Shown: in pieces, positions 12,770 through 25,500 of the stretch | How the letters are laid out: every line of letters begins with the position of its first letter | How positions within the stretch are numbered: the first letter of the stretch is position 1 | Assembly: GCF_011075055.1 (NCBI RefSeq) | Contig: NC_058149.1 | Location: 5,028,449 to 5,092,448 of the forward strand | DNA length: 64,000 nucleotides | DNA from: Mangifera indica | Taxonomy: Eukaryota; Streptophyta; Magnoliopsida; Sapindales; Anacardiaceae | Direction: 5' to 3' | Made by a program: the position numbers and the translations under genes | The notes under the pieces: model-generated | Seen by the model: the letters and a program-made list of their open reading frames with translations, nothing else | Database searches by the model: none | Told to the model about the DNA's origin: nothing

Positions 12770-13135
12770 GTTGGAAAAACCCGATTATCTGAACCGAAGG
12801 TCAACAGGTTGGTCAATACCCGAACCGATCAACAGGTTAACCCGTTTAGTCAATCGGGTCGCTCAACTTGGATCCTGACCCATGGATAACCCGGTCAACT
12901 GTTGATCGATCAATGGTCAAATAGTTGACCAACCAACGGTCAACATTTGACCAGGTGTGAGACCTATTTCCGACGCGTGAAGGCGCGTGAATGAGTTGCC
13001 CTACACATGGCGGCACGTGACAGCATTATTTCAGCGCGTCTAAGTTATCCCTGGCGCGTGAGGGCGCGTGCATACACTTATACGGTGCGTGGAGGCACGT
13101 GCGGTGTCTACTTGGCGTGTGAAGGAGCTTATGAG
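12770..13135 (+). repeat. Leader of copia-2: clustered TTGAC/GTCAA motifs and CGCGTG repeats
   Basis: From 12770 to 12960 the motif GGTCAAC or its complement GTTGACC recurs many times. From 12965 to 13125 imperfect units built on GGCGCGTG/GGCACGTG recur, some paired as GCGTGAAGGCGCGTG. This is unlike the surrounding AT-rich DNA. It lies in the transcribed, apparently untranslated leader ahead of gag. TTGAC is the core of the W-box and CACGTG is a G-box; a regulatory role is inference. Confidence 0.65.
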
Positions 13136-13979
13136 CTTATTTCTGTGCATAAACATCCATTTTCAGAGTGTATTGGCACGTGAAACTTGTTTTCTAGTCC
13201 TTTGGAAGTTGTGTAGTACTTGGATCGGTAAATGAGATGTGTTCCATGGGTCTTACGGCGTATAATGACATGTAATATCTTATTCCAACTCCTGAAAACA
13301 CATATTGGTGTTTTAGGATACATGTTTCTACTTCATGCAAATTTATTGATTAGAGACCATCACGTTGCATGTAGAAATTATCAATATCCTATTGAATTCT
13401 CTTAATTGGGAAAGAAAAAATATCCATGCGTGAATATGATCCTCATAATCAATGATCTTATTCAGGACAAGAATTTGAAACCTTTTGGGACTGAGTGGAT
13501 TCATTACAGCTTGCTATAGAGCGACGCTTAGTAATGTACGATAAAATATTCATTATTTTATCGTTATTCCCAAAACTAACATAATGCGAGGTATTTGACC
13601 TAACGCAAATGTAATAGAGACTTTATCATAGATAAAGTGTCTCAAAAAACGATACGAGTTGATGAAATGGTCCTAGTCAAAATAGATGATGCATTCGTTG
13701 TATCATATATATTTGTTAAGGGTGGGAACTCTGCGATTGGTAGAATTTAATGAAATTCTCATCCAGAATTAATATTGACGCAATTAGATTAAAGTTTAAA
13801 ATGTCAAGCATTTGTGTCATGGGAGATGATTGGGAATATAGTGAACTTTCGATTATGTGCCTTATGTGAGATATTTTAAAATTTTAATGCGTAATTACGA
13901 CAATTGATGTGTATTTGATTGCATTGATAGCGTTGTGTCAGATAAATGTCTCTGTGATCTAGTTAACTATAACATCTTA

Positions 13980-16900
13980 GAAAATGATGGCTGATTTGAA
14001 TGAAAATGATACTGAATAGAGAGAACTAAACCATATGGCATTTGAAATGCATAATATCCTAGATGAGCAAAAGGCTTTGGAGGCTGTGAATTAGGTTAAG
14101 ATATAGTTGTGGCTGACTAAGGGATAGAAACCTAATTAGTGTCTTACACAAACGTGATGTGGACGCACACCACGCATGTAAGAAGCAAGATCCACTTCAT
14201 GTGATATCTTGATTAGTTTCATGATTATCAATCTGGTATATAAGTACCATGAAAGTTCAACTACATATGCCATAAGTTTGGTTTTAGTTGAAAAGTTTGG
14301 AGAAACTGTGGTCCCTAACTAATGACAGTTGATTTTTGAATTTGATTGAATGTCAAATCTGATTATGAAACTAAAGTCAGCTACGCGTAACCTGATACAT
14401 GAACAAGAGGTTTATTTAGAAAAACGATTTCTTCTCGATAGTGGGAGTATATAAAGGTACATATGACCCACAATGAGAAAAGAAGGATTTTTGTTAATTA
14501 TTCTAGCCATATAAAATTGGAGTATAAGTGCCCATGAGGTAGCTAAATTTAATACTTATGCATACGTTGTAGAATCAACTTTTAAAAGTGAGTGGCTCAA
14601 GTCCTAATATAAGAAGGAGATCGTTTAATGCTCAAAGAATAAGAACAAGGAATTAAAATGAGAAGAGTGGCAAAAGTACTAGAAGAAGAGACGAAAACAA
14701 GATGAGTTGTTGCAATAGAAACAACAAAAATTATATCGCTTGGGAATGAATAGTGCTGAAAATGATAGTCCTATTTAAAATCAAGTGATGAAACTTTGAT
14801 TTTCTAGTACTATGATATTAACTGAGTATTATCCTACATGGATTATGGACTCTAAAGCCACCGACCAAGTAGTTCATGATAGAAGATCTTTTGTAGATTT
14901 CTATCAAATTCTGAATAAAATGAATTGGATATATGCAGGCAACAACACAAAGGTTGTAGTAAGAGGAATAGACACGAGCAAATAAGTTTTGTAGATGATC
15001 AAATCCTATACCTACACAAAATCCAATATACTTCTAATATTCAGCAAATCTTGGTCAAAGTACTTGTTCTTCTTAAACTAGGATATAATTTGAATTTCTC
15101 TGGGTGTTTTATTGAAATGTGATATAATTGATTTCTACATATTTGGTTTGTTGGTTGAATGGTTATATGGTGTTTGTCACCTTACATTTTTTATGATGTT
15201 AAGTTTTTCATTATTTACTTCTCCTATGTGTATGGATATGAATGCAAATATATGACATGTTACATTTGGGCATGTAAGCCAAGATGGGTTGAATAAATTG
15301 GCTTATGAAAGTTTATTAGGAACTTTCACATATATAGAATTGTCCATATGTAAGCATTGCTTAGTTAGAAAAACTTCTAGAAAACCATTTGACAAAACTA
15401 TATAAGTTTGACTTCTTCTGCAATCTATATACTTAGGTATATATATTTTCCTATGAATGTAAAGTTTGAGAATGTATCTCATTTTTCATTACTAATGATG
15501 ATAAAAATGCTTGATTTGGTCTTGTCTACTTGATCTCTCATAAGTCAGAAGCAGTAGACTGCTTTAGACACTATATATAATTGAGGTTGAGAATCAATTA
15601 GACAAAATAGATAAGAGTTTTATGAACTCACCGAGATTTTGAGCATTTGTTCCAACAGTTCAAGGAACTGAGAAATGAAATAAATAGTATAGTAAATAGT
15701 AATTCCAAAACTTCGCAACAACTAGTATAGTGAAAAAGAGTAATTGAACTCTATTGGAAATGGTTAAGTCAATGAAAGCGCAAGCAAAACGTCAAGTCAC
15801 TTTGTGATGATATGATATTTATTGTTGCGAGAGAACTTAACCAATTGCCTACTAATCCAGTTGCTTCCACTCCCTATGAGTTATGGTCAGAGAGAAATTT
15901 GAGATAATTGATTGCAACCTCAGTGGTTAGCAATATCAATCCATAATTTTTCTCATAAGTTAGAGTAATTGGGACTAAGAAGAAATGAATGTATCTTTAT
16001 CAGATATGTTGAGCACTCCAAAGGGTATGTGTTCATAAGGGAGGATTTCGTTGGAAGATTAATTGAACTTGTATTAGAGATACTATATTCATAGAGGATA
16101 TTTTTCTTAAAAGGGTTGATGTTGATAATAGGTTTTATCTGAATGAGATCAGAAAAGAATGAGGATGGGTATCTCTTAACGACCATTAGTTGAGTCCTAA
16201 GATATAAGACTTATACTTGTTCTAGTTAGTGGAAGCAAATGCAATTGAGCTCCAGCGTATTTCGGATAGTGGGAGTAATAATCTTTAATTGTTTGCTTCA
16301 TTCATCTCACCCTAATGGGAGCATTGAGATTAAACTTTAATCTATTTCGGATAGTGAGAGCATTAATTCTCAATTGCATTAGAGTAGACGTCCAAAAGTA
16401 TTCAAGTGACATTTTTAAAGTGAAAACAAGGTTTTTATAACCACTCCCCAAGATGATAAAGAACCTGAAATAAATGTCTCATCTTTTGATAAGAAAATTT
16501 TGAAATGCATTAGAAGAAAAGATGGAATACAAAGAAACAAACTAATTCTAGGTTTTGGTTGACTTATTGCCAGATCGAAAATTCATTGGGAATAAATGAG
16601 TTTTTTGAAAGTTGTAAGGCAGATGGCTCAATAAATATATATAATTTCGCTTAACAGCGAAAAACTATACTCAATGAGAAGGTATAGATTGTGTAGAAGG
16701 ATATTTTTGTCATTTATAATATTTACTTCAATGTATCTGGTTCCAGCTATGATAACACATTTAAATTTAGAATTACACCAGATGAATGTCAAGACAATTT
16801 TCCTTAGTGGAAAACTTGACAAAGAAATCTGCAAGAAATAAGATATAGATCTTATTGTTATAGGTCTGAAGCGTAGAGTGTGCAAGCTTCAAAGACATTG

Positions 16901-17911
16901 AATGACCTAAAACTGTCATCTAGATACTGGTACTTGAACTTTAAAATGATTAATCAAGACCGTCATGTCTATGTGACAAAGTCTGATGACAAATTTGTAA
17001 TTCTATCAATGTGTGTGATGATATATAAATGGCTAGAAATGATTTGAAGTAAGTGATAATCATCAAAGGATGGTTGTCCATATCTGTGACTTGCAGGATA
17101 TGGGTAAACAGAATACATATTGCGAATTTACATTTAGAGGAATTGTTCAAAGAAACTTTTGACTCTGTCATAAGAGCGTAATATTCAAAAGGTTCTAGAA
17201 CAATCCAATATGGTATATTGTGAACCCATTGATATTCCTGTGTCAAATGACGAATTATTGAGCCAAAAGAAATATGTCCCAAAACTTAAGATAGAAGTAG
17301 AGAAATGTCAAAGGTTACATATTTAGATGTCATTAGATGTATTATGTATGCTATGATGCGGACATGCCCAGATATTTATTTTGTTATTAGGCTGGTTAGT
17401 CGATATAAGTAAATGTTGAAAAGAGCACTGAAAGGTTGTATGTAGAATTGTTGATATTTTTAAGGCTCTGTGGATGATTGATTATGTGATTAAGGATTGA
17501 ACTTGCATTTGATTGGCTATTGAGATGCCAGTTGGGGAAGTGTTTTTTAAACCAACGCAAATTATATAACGGCTAAGTTTTTCTTACTCCTAAAGGACCC
17601 ATATCTTGGAGTGATAAGAAACAGAGATGCGTAGCCGTATCCACATTGGAAGCCTAGTATATAGCCTGTTCAGTTAATGTGTAAGAAACTGTCAGAGCAA
17701 TGATTGTTTATTGAAATGAAAGATCTTGAATTTTTATAAGATAACCAAATATATCGACACTAGACACAACGTAATAAGAGACTCAATTTCCAAGAGAAAA
17801 ATGAACGTACAATATAATTCTACGCATTGTATAGTCACTAATCCTTTGACTAAGATTCTTCCAAGAAAAGTATATCTTACACATGTTAAATTTCTTGGAT
17901 TGCATAGATAA
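13980..17911 (+). pseudogene. Copia-2 gag-pol pseudogene
   Basis: Domain remnants occur in copia order on the plus strand: protease-like 'WIMDSKATDQVV' near 14840 (active-site D-S-G changed to D-S-K); GAG-pre-integrase 'FGHVSQDGLNKLA' near 15270-15310 with 'CKHCL' near 15350; integrase remains about 15480-15900; RT 'KTIFLSGKLDKEI'-like segment near 16790; RNase H 'GPISWSDKKQRC...STLEA' near 17590-17660; and a final open segment 17726-17911 with 'NPLTKILPRKVYLTHV', the usual pol C-terminus. Many stops and frameshifts. Short antisense open frames at 15953-17282 are shadows. Confidence 0.85.
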
Positions 17912-19047
17912 TGATTGATGAGTGTTGAGCTTATATATTATACTGATGACACAACGTCGAAAACCATGAATTTAAGTTTATTTTATGTTTTGAACTTATG
18001 TCCCGAAATTCTTGGGTTTTCACTGTATACATATCGTTTTTAGGTCAACAAGATTATAATGTCACACAAGTTAGAGATTGGCTCACTCACACGAGCAATC
18101 GCCTTTGGCGCTAAGAGAGCGAGCAAAGATGAGACATTATTCTTGAGAATTATGATACTGAGAGAGCATACCAATGGGAGACAAATTTCTCAAAAAAAGA
18201 TTTATTGAAATAAAAATGTCGCCTTGATGATTGATTAAGATGAGGTCATGAATAGATATATTTGAAAATGACCGATTTGGATTCCCCACGTCCAAATAAC
18301 TTGTGAATGTCAGATGTGAGTTCTTAATATAAATAAATACCTGCAAGTGTGAAGATGATTAAGAACTCAGGTTAGGCGCTCAAGGTAGCGACTGAACTAA
18401 GATCTGTACAGTGTTGTGAATGACATTTGAGAAAATACACACTGTAGCACATGATTCATACCATGTGTGCATAAGTAAAACGACTAGTTAAAGTAGTGGA
18501 AGGATGAATCCCTGCTCCTTCACTGTGTGAGACTTTATGAGGATTAACTCATGTTGGTACCCTTTGACTCTTTACTGTTGTTTGATATTTACTCTTAGTG
18601 TTGCTATCTTAGCTTGGAATCTATGGCCACGCATGATTCAGTCTATGGAACATGACTAGAAAAGCAGCTAAGTTTAAATTGAGAATTTCGAGTAGAAAAG
18701 GAAGACTTATATATATTACGTGTGTCCATTGGCTAGCCGATTATGTCACTCATATGGAGATTGGACTTGATCATGGATACATAGGAAAATAACACAATGA
18801 AAAATGAGGGATTAAAGGGAGCTGGTGTTATTGAGTAAGTCTGGGATGCTGCGAGCCTAACGCTTTATTTTTCTTTTATTCGGGTTGAAGCGGCTATGTT
18901 ATTCCTAACAGATGCATAGTATTTAGCTCCCAAGTGTAGGTTGCTCGTGAGGTCGCATGACACATTTGCAAGTATGAAACGTACTGCTATATGAGATTTC
19001 TGTGGCTAAGCATTTGGTCAGGTCTTCCATCATGTGTGAATGGGAGA
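17912..19047 (+). other. Copia-2 3' untranslated region and polypurine tract
   Basis: About 1.1 kb separates the end of pol from the 3' LTR. I see no domain in it. The short purine run AATGGGAGA at 19039-19047 directly abuts the LTR and is the probable polypurine tract that primes plus-strand DNA synthesis. Confidence 0.6.
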
Positions 19048-19422
19048 TATTGGATCCGGGCCCACCCATGATGGGTCGACCCGACCCGATTTGATTAACT
19101 GTCAAAGGGCAGTTGTTAGCGATTACTGGCGGTTATTATTGACAGTTGGACTTTTATATAAAGTCCTAACTGCCTCCCAAAGAAGAGTGATGAGAGAATT
19201 TCAATTTTACAGAAAACTCTTCTCTCCTGCCAAAACCAATGCACAGTAAATTGGTCTCCCAAATGGAAATCAGTACATGGGCAAATGGCGTCGTGGAAAC
19301 AGACTAACATCAACACCTCGCATAGAATTCGAAGACGCTTCATCGAAAACTGAAACGGGTATGCAAATTCGTATTTACAGATTCACAGATTATGATCCTG
19401 GTATGTTTAATTGTTTCTAACA
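19048..19422 (+). repeat. 3' LTR of copia-2
   Basis: Same start (TATTGGATCC) and end (TTTCTAACA) as the 5' LTR, followed by the duplicated target GTAGA at 19423-19427. Carries the TATA palindrome at 19142-19173. Confidence 0.92.
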
Positions 19423-19635
19423 GTAGAGATATATAAGAACCTATTTTTTTGACATAAGCCTTTTGGTTGGACTGATAGTTTAAGGGTGATATTTAATAAT
19501 TTTTTTTATGTATTTATCTTTTACCTTTTACCGAAAAGGGGAGGGAGAATATTCAAAACTAGAATTTTTGAAACTAGACTTTTCACTTATTTATAATATT
19601 CGAACTCACAGTAATTGTTTCAAAAAGGAGCAACG

Positions 19636-19795
19636 TTATGTTTACTTAGTTTTAAATACCTAATTAGGTGTTCAAATAATATGTCATCATATGATTGAGT
19701 ATTACTTTATTATAGTTCAAAATACAAAATCATATAATAATACATTATTTGTGTACCTAAAAAATACTTGAAAGTATGTGTATATAGTTTTATTG
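19636..19795. mobile_element. AT-rich fold-back MITE (family P), copy 2
   Basis: Left arm TTATGTTTACTTAGTTTTAA, core ATCATATGATTGAGTATTAC, and an inverted right arm ending in a GTATGTGTATATAG-like sequence. The core is shared with the copies at 27135, 29570 and 31580. The rest of 19428-20649 is AT-rich DNA in which I see nothing. Confidence 0.6.
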
Positions 19796-20649
19796 TTAAA
19801 AAAATCAACATATTATATCCTTGAAGAATAACGCTACATGTACAAATTAATTGTGATCTTGTACGTTTGATATATCACCATTTAAAATTATTTGAATTAT
19901 CCATTATTTAAAACCATTCATTATGCAATTTTATTTCATCCCTATATTCATACTTCATTCAAGTATGTTGGGTATATAAATTTACGCTTTTACTCATAAG
20001 TCCATAGCCCATCACATAAAAAAAACATACCTATAACAAAGTTAATAATATGTTTTCATGGCATCATGGCCTCTCTCTCTAAGTGTGAACCTCTCTTATG
20101 TATGTTGCAGTTAGACTTTACTATAAAATTTCAAAGTCCCATATCATTTCATTATATAATAAAACATTATTTTGTTCATATTGCTCAGTAAAAAGATTGG
20201 ATATTGTTTTAAAATAAATGGTAAAACTTGTTATATTAAATATATAATTTTTAAATTGAATACATTTTCTTTTTAACAATACAACTTATTTTGTAAACTC
20301 TGAGTTTAAAATTAAATCACTCTAAAAAATCTATAATCTTTAAGAAAAAGAAAATAATGACCACATTAGCTATGTGACTGTTCCTTATGTTTTAATTATT
20401 GAAAAGAGAGAGGATTAATAGTTAATCACCTCCTGGGAAAGTGATAAAGTTGACAGCTGAACTATTTTTAAATCTATTGAACTTAGTATGGGAGTAAAGT
20501 GCCAAAATGACAAAAAAGACTGTCAAGCTTAAATACCGGATAATTTGACTATTAATTTAGGGTTTTGAAAAGGAGATTAATAGATATCCATGTTTGAAAG
20601 GGATATAACTATTCAATGGAAATAGTTAGTTTATTCATAAGATAAAGAA

Positions 20650-20663
20650 GAGTAATATTATAC
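20650..20663. mobile_element. AT-rich fold-back MITE (family P), left end split off by copia-3
   Basis: GAGTAATATTAT here matches the left terminus of the copy at 31580 (GAGTAATATCATG). The remainder of the same MITE resumes at 26487 on the far side of copia-3, so copia-3 inserted into it. Confidence 0.5.
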
Positions 20664-20667
20664 CATG

Positions 20668-21710
20668 TGTGAAAATATTGAATATTGTGTGTTTTTCTGT
20701 ATTGATATATATATATGCAAATATATACATGAATCATATGAATGTATAAGGAAAAAAATCAAAATAAATCATATATAAAAGAAAATCAAATATTCAGAAT
20801 ATATTTTAGGTCAAAGGACTTATCCCCATCCAAGTTTTTATGTGTTTCCAAATTTCGACCCAAAAGGTTTTAAAAACTTAAATACCTACCTATAAGTTAT
20901 TAACCTTAACCAAAACCATTAGTTGTAAATGGTAGAATCGTTATTTTATCACTAAACCCTAAAACTTTAAGAGTCTATATTATTTTCCCCCCATAATTTT
21001 GAAAATTAACATTTTTCCCCACCCAAAAGTTTGAAAATTTCATTTTCTCTCCTAAAGTTATTTCTTCATTCTCCGGCAACGGGAATACACTGTAGCCATC
21101 GGCTGACCACCCCAACATCTTCTTCTCCAGCCGTCGGCCTTCGTGCTGGAGAAGATCATCTTTGTCCAATAAAAAGACAAAGAGTCTTTTCATCTATTTG
21201 ATCAGATGAAGACAATTCATCTTTGTTTGACTAATGGATTGATGTTAAACAACTCTTCTTATGCTAATCCATCGGCTAGATGAAGATGAATCATATTTGT
21301 CTAGCTTAAAAGACGAAGAGATTCATCAGATGAAAATGGTTTGTTTTCGTTCGACAAAACTGCCTTGTGGAGAAGGTCGACCGCCAGAGAAGAAGATGTT
21401 GGGGTGGTTAGCCGATGACGACAGTTGATTCTTGTCGCTGGAAAATGAAAAAAAAAAACTTTAGGGAGAAAAGTGAAATGTTTAAACTTTTGGGTGGAAA
21501 AAAATTGTTTCTTGTTCAAACTATGAGGGGAAAAATGATATAAATTCTTATGTTTTAGGATTTAATAAAAAAATGACGATTTTACCCCCTGGTTTGGTTA
21601 AGGTCAACAACCCATAAGTGGGTATTTAAATTTTTGAAACCTCATGGGTGAGATTTTGCAAATGCATCAAAACTTGGGTAGGAATAAGTCTTTTGGCCTA
21701 TATTTTAATA
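20668..21710 (-). repeat. 3' LTR of copia-3, split by fold-back copy A
   Basis: 20668-20808 plus 21708-21710 together match 26346-26486 with about ten differences by eye. The inserted element and its duplicated target occupy 20809-21707. Just inside, 21711-21725 is a pyrimidine run (polypurine on the coding strand, GGGGGGAT) that is the expected polypurine tract. Confidence 0.9.
20809..21698. mobile_element. Long-TIR fold-back element, copy A (890 bp)
   Basis: Flanked by a perfect 9-bp target duplication TATATTTTA (20800-20808 and 21699-21707). Left end GGTCAAAGGACTTATCCCC; right end read on the other strand GGCCAAAAGACTTATTCCT. The arms continue as inverted repeats for several hundred bases (shared CCCATAAGTGGGTATTTAAA-like and CTTTAGGGAGAAAA-like blocks). 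No transposase. The 9-bp duplication and long TIRs indicate a non-autonomous Mutator-like element. Short frames at 20975-21519 are arm translations. Confidence 0.88.
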
Positions 21711-22007
21711 TCCCCCCTTAAACTCAAGTGGGCAAAGAGTTTACTAATTTGAATTTGTGATATAAACAATAAAAACAGCTTGGAGGATGAGTCTTGGTAA
21801 AGATGTCAGCTACTTGATCCACATAAGGTACAAAAATAAAATGAAGAGTGTTATTGACCAAATAATGAGGAACAAAGTGACAATCAATTTCAATGTATTT
21901 AGTGTGTTCATGAAAAAATCATTTTGAGCAATCTGAATAGCATTTTGATTATCACAATAGATATTTGTAGTTTTAGGTTGAGAAACTCACATATCTTGTA
22001 ATAGCCA

Positions 22008-25000
22008 TCAAAGCCAAAAAAGCTCGAAAATAGTGTTTGCAAGTGCTCTATACTTAGCTTCTATACTTGAACGAGAAATGACTATTTGCTTTTTACTGGG
22101 CCATGAGATGAGAGAATCACCTAAAAAGAAGTAATAACCAGGGGTGGATCCTTTATCTATGTGATCTTTTGTCCAATCAGCAACAGAATATGTATGCAAA
22201 ATAAGTGAAGATTGGGTAGAGAAATGAAGACCATGTAATAAAGTACTTTTGATGTATCGAAGGATACGAAGTACTATTACAAAGTAAGTAGTATGAGGAG
22301 CTGTCATAAATTGACTAACAATGTGAATAACATATGCAATATTTGGTTGAGTGACAGTTAGATAGATAAGACTTCTAATTAGTTGTCTATAAAGAGTAGA
22401 ATCATCCAGAATAGTCATCCCTTTAGAAGAAAGCTTGACATTGGTCTCAAATGGAGTGTTGATAGTTTTATAATCTAATAGGCCAGTGCAAGACAAAAGA
22501 TCAGTAACATATTTTGCTTAAGATAAATAATAACCAAAGCCATTAGAAGAGACTTTTAACATAAGGAAATAACTCAAGTGACCTAGATCCTTCATTTCAA
22601 GTTATGAGCTAAGAAACTGTTATCATCTCCAGTAATGATCGTGTCATTGACATATAATAACAACAAAGTACATCTTTTCTCAGATTTGTGAATGAAGAGA
22701 ACATTATCATAAGAGTTAGAGGAGAACCCAAACTAGCAAATGGTAGAGCTGAAATTGGTGAACCATGCTCTTAAGGCTTGTTTAGACTATATAAGGCTTT
22801 ATGAAGACAACAAACCTTATCAGATGGATGATTATACCAAAGTGAAGGTTTCATATAGATCTCCTTAGAAGGATCCCCATTTAAGAAGGCATTCTTCACA
22901 TCCATTTGAAAGAGTTGCTATTTTTTGATAACTATAACAACTATAAGGCTGTGAATAGTGATCAAGTGAGCCATTAGAACAAATGTCTCCTCATAATCAA
23001 TCCCAATTCATGAGTAAATCTCTTTGCCACTAACCGAGCTTCATAGCATTCTACTAAGCCATCAACAAGAGTTTTAATTTTGTAAACTCATTTATATCGC
23101 ACAATAGATTTATCAAATGGTAAGTTAATCAAATCGCAAGTATGAATCTTTGTTAAGACATCTAATTCTTCTTCCATTGCTTGTTGCTAAAGAGGGTTTG
23201 TACTAGCTTTTGTATAAAAGAAAGGTTCATGCAAAGAAACAATAGCAGAATAACAATGATAATCACTTAAATAATATGGTGGTTGACGTACTTTAGTGGG
23301 TTCATTATTATTGTGAGATAGGGAAGCACTTGGTGGAGGCTCAAAATCTACAAACGAGTTAGATGATTCAAGACTAATGGCAATGTGATCATATGTATGC
23401 CTTACATTAAAAAGATTAGGGGAAGGTAGAGCAGTTTCAATGTTGTCATTAGATGATGATTCATCAGAAAACAACCTAAAAAATGGATTTGTGAAAAAAG
23501 GTAAGTTGGGTTTAGACAAATTACACTCAAGCAAAGTAGAGAATTTTTTATGTTCCCAAAAGGTAACATGTCTAGATTTATGAAGATGTTAGAAATATGA
23601 TCCTAACAATGATAACCCTTATGTTCAATGTTATAATCCAAAAAGCAGCATAACCTAGAATGAGGTTCTAATTTTTATCTTTCATGTAGTTGTGAAATAC
23701 AAAACAAATAACTTCAAAGACTCTAAGAATATTGCAATCAGGAGTTTTACCATATAGTTGTTCATAAAGACTTTGGTTATTAGTCACTGAAGTAGGAATG
23801 CGGTTTATTGTGTAAACAACGGCGAGAATTGTTTTTCCCTAAAATCGTTCAGGACATTATACAAAGATTTAAAGAAACTGGACAATATCAAGAATATGTC
23901 TATGTTTGTGTTTTACATAACCATTTTGTTGTGAAATATTAGGGCAAGACGTATGAACAATAGTGCTATAATGGGAAAGAAGAGTAAGAAGTCTAGCATT
24001 TCTTTACTTCATAGCATTATCTATTTGAAAAGTTTTAATAACATGAGAAAATTGAGTTTTGACAAGAACAACAAAATTTTCACAAATTTCATGCAATTGA
24101 GAATGATTTTTCATAAAATATATTCAAGTAAATTGAGAAAAATCATCAACAAAAATCATAAAATAAAAAACATCTCTGATTATAGCAATAGGAGAAAGTC
24201 CCTATATATCATAATGTACAAGGTCAAAAATAGTAGAAGAAACAAAATTACTATTATTAAATGGTAAAATATGATATTTGTCAAGTTCACAGAAAGCACA
24301 ATCAAAGTGATCATTTTTAACATTCCTTAAAAGACCACTAAAACATAAAGATTTTAATCGAGGGAGAAAAATATGACCAAGATGATAGTGCCCCATAGAA
24401 GAAGACAAAATGGGAGAAGTCATAGTGGTTTGTAGATTTAAAAAGGTAAGAATTCGCAGTCATATGATTACAACATATAGAGTCAAAGTATCAAGAGATT
24501 GATGTACCTAGGGTGATAGATAAGACGGAGAAAGTGGATGTACCCTTGAGAGATTGAGATAGAGCTTGTTTTAAAGAATTAAGGTGTACCTGACTGAGAA
24601 GCTCGTCTATGGCAAAAGAGTCACTAAAAGAAGAACTCTCAATGATAGCAGCAAATGTATTGTGAATATAAGCCTTATTAGACTTAGACATGGCTTGATT
24701 GTACCATCCAGTGTGTTTCTGGGATTGTAACTTGAAGCAATTGGAAACAACATGCCCTAGTTTATGACAATAACGACAAAATATTTTACGTTGAAATAAA
24801 AAGGAAGCATGAGTAGCCAAAACAATATCAGTGGGGACAATAAAGATTATCGAGACTTCAAGGTAGTTAAATAAGTCTCCTCAACACATAATTTTATAAC
24901 CATTGTATCATGATCTAAAAAGGTATCCTATGTAACAAAGAGGATTTCACTAATTCAAATTCTTCATTCAATGTCATAGTAAACTGATAAACTCTAAATT

Positions 25001-25500
25001 CATCTCATTCTTTTGTATTAAGAATTGCATCACGAACATCATGCCATTTTGGTTCAGATAGAGATAGTTGATCCCATAAAGTAGTTATCTCAGATAAAAA
25101 ATCATTAATTGATTGGTTTTCTGCCCATATGACTAAGAGTACTATATAGTTGGAATCAATGAATGGCATTGGTAGTTAATTATTGTTTAGCAAGCAAATC
25201 TTAAACTTCTTTTGTAGTCTCGAGACACCCAAATTAAAGCTTCATCGATAGAGTACATGTATTATGAAACCATGTAATAATTTGGCAATTTTTACTATCT
25301 CATTCTTCAAGCATCTCAATATAGTTGGAATTTTCTTATGCTTTGCCCTTAATTGATTTAACGATATCACCACTAATATAATACCATAATTTTCAGCCTT
25401 TAAGAAAACCAGCTATTTCTTAGGCCTAGAGGACATAGTTAGAACCATTTAGAATTGTGCAAATAGGGTGTGAAATATCTAATTTCTCCATGAAAACAAA
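22008..25500 (-). pseudogene. Copia-3 gag-pol pseudogene
   Basis: From the right: gag start near 25490 reads 'MEKLDISHPICTILNGSNY' followed by stops; a CCHC zinc knuckle 'CRYCHKLGHVVSNC' lies in an open segment at 24491-24820; GAG-pre-integrase with 'GHYHLGHIFLPRLKSLCFS' and 'CAFCELDKYH' at 24202-24423; integrase and linker fragments 23187-24200; RT fragments 22500-23180; and a 162-codon open stretch at 22008-22496 spanning the end of RT and RNase H ('SLIYLTVTQPNIAY', 'ISWPSKKQIVISRSSIEAKY'). No single frame spans them, so no functional polyprotein is made. Confidence 0.88.

Larger units (their letters stand above)
11955..19422 (+). mobile_element. Copia-2: complete but non-functional Ty1/copia retrotransposon (7.5 kb)
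   Basis: Two LTRs (11955-12330 and 19048-19422) enclose a degraded copia gag-pol. GTAGA occurs immediately outside both ends (11950-11954 and 19423-19427), the expected 5-bp target-site duplication, so the boundaries are firm. The primer-binding site follows the 5' LTR by one base. The coding region is riddled with stops. By eye the two LTRs differ at roughly 25-30 of about 376 positions, so the insertion is not recent. Confidence 0.92.
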
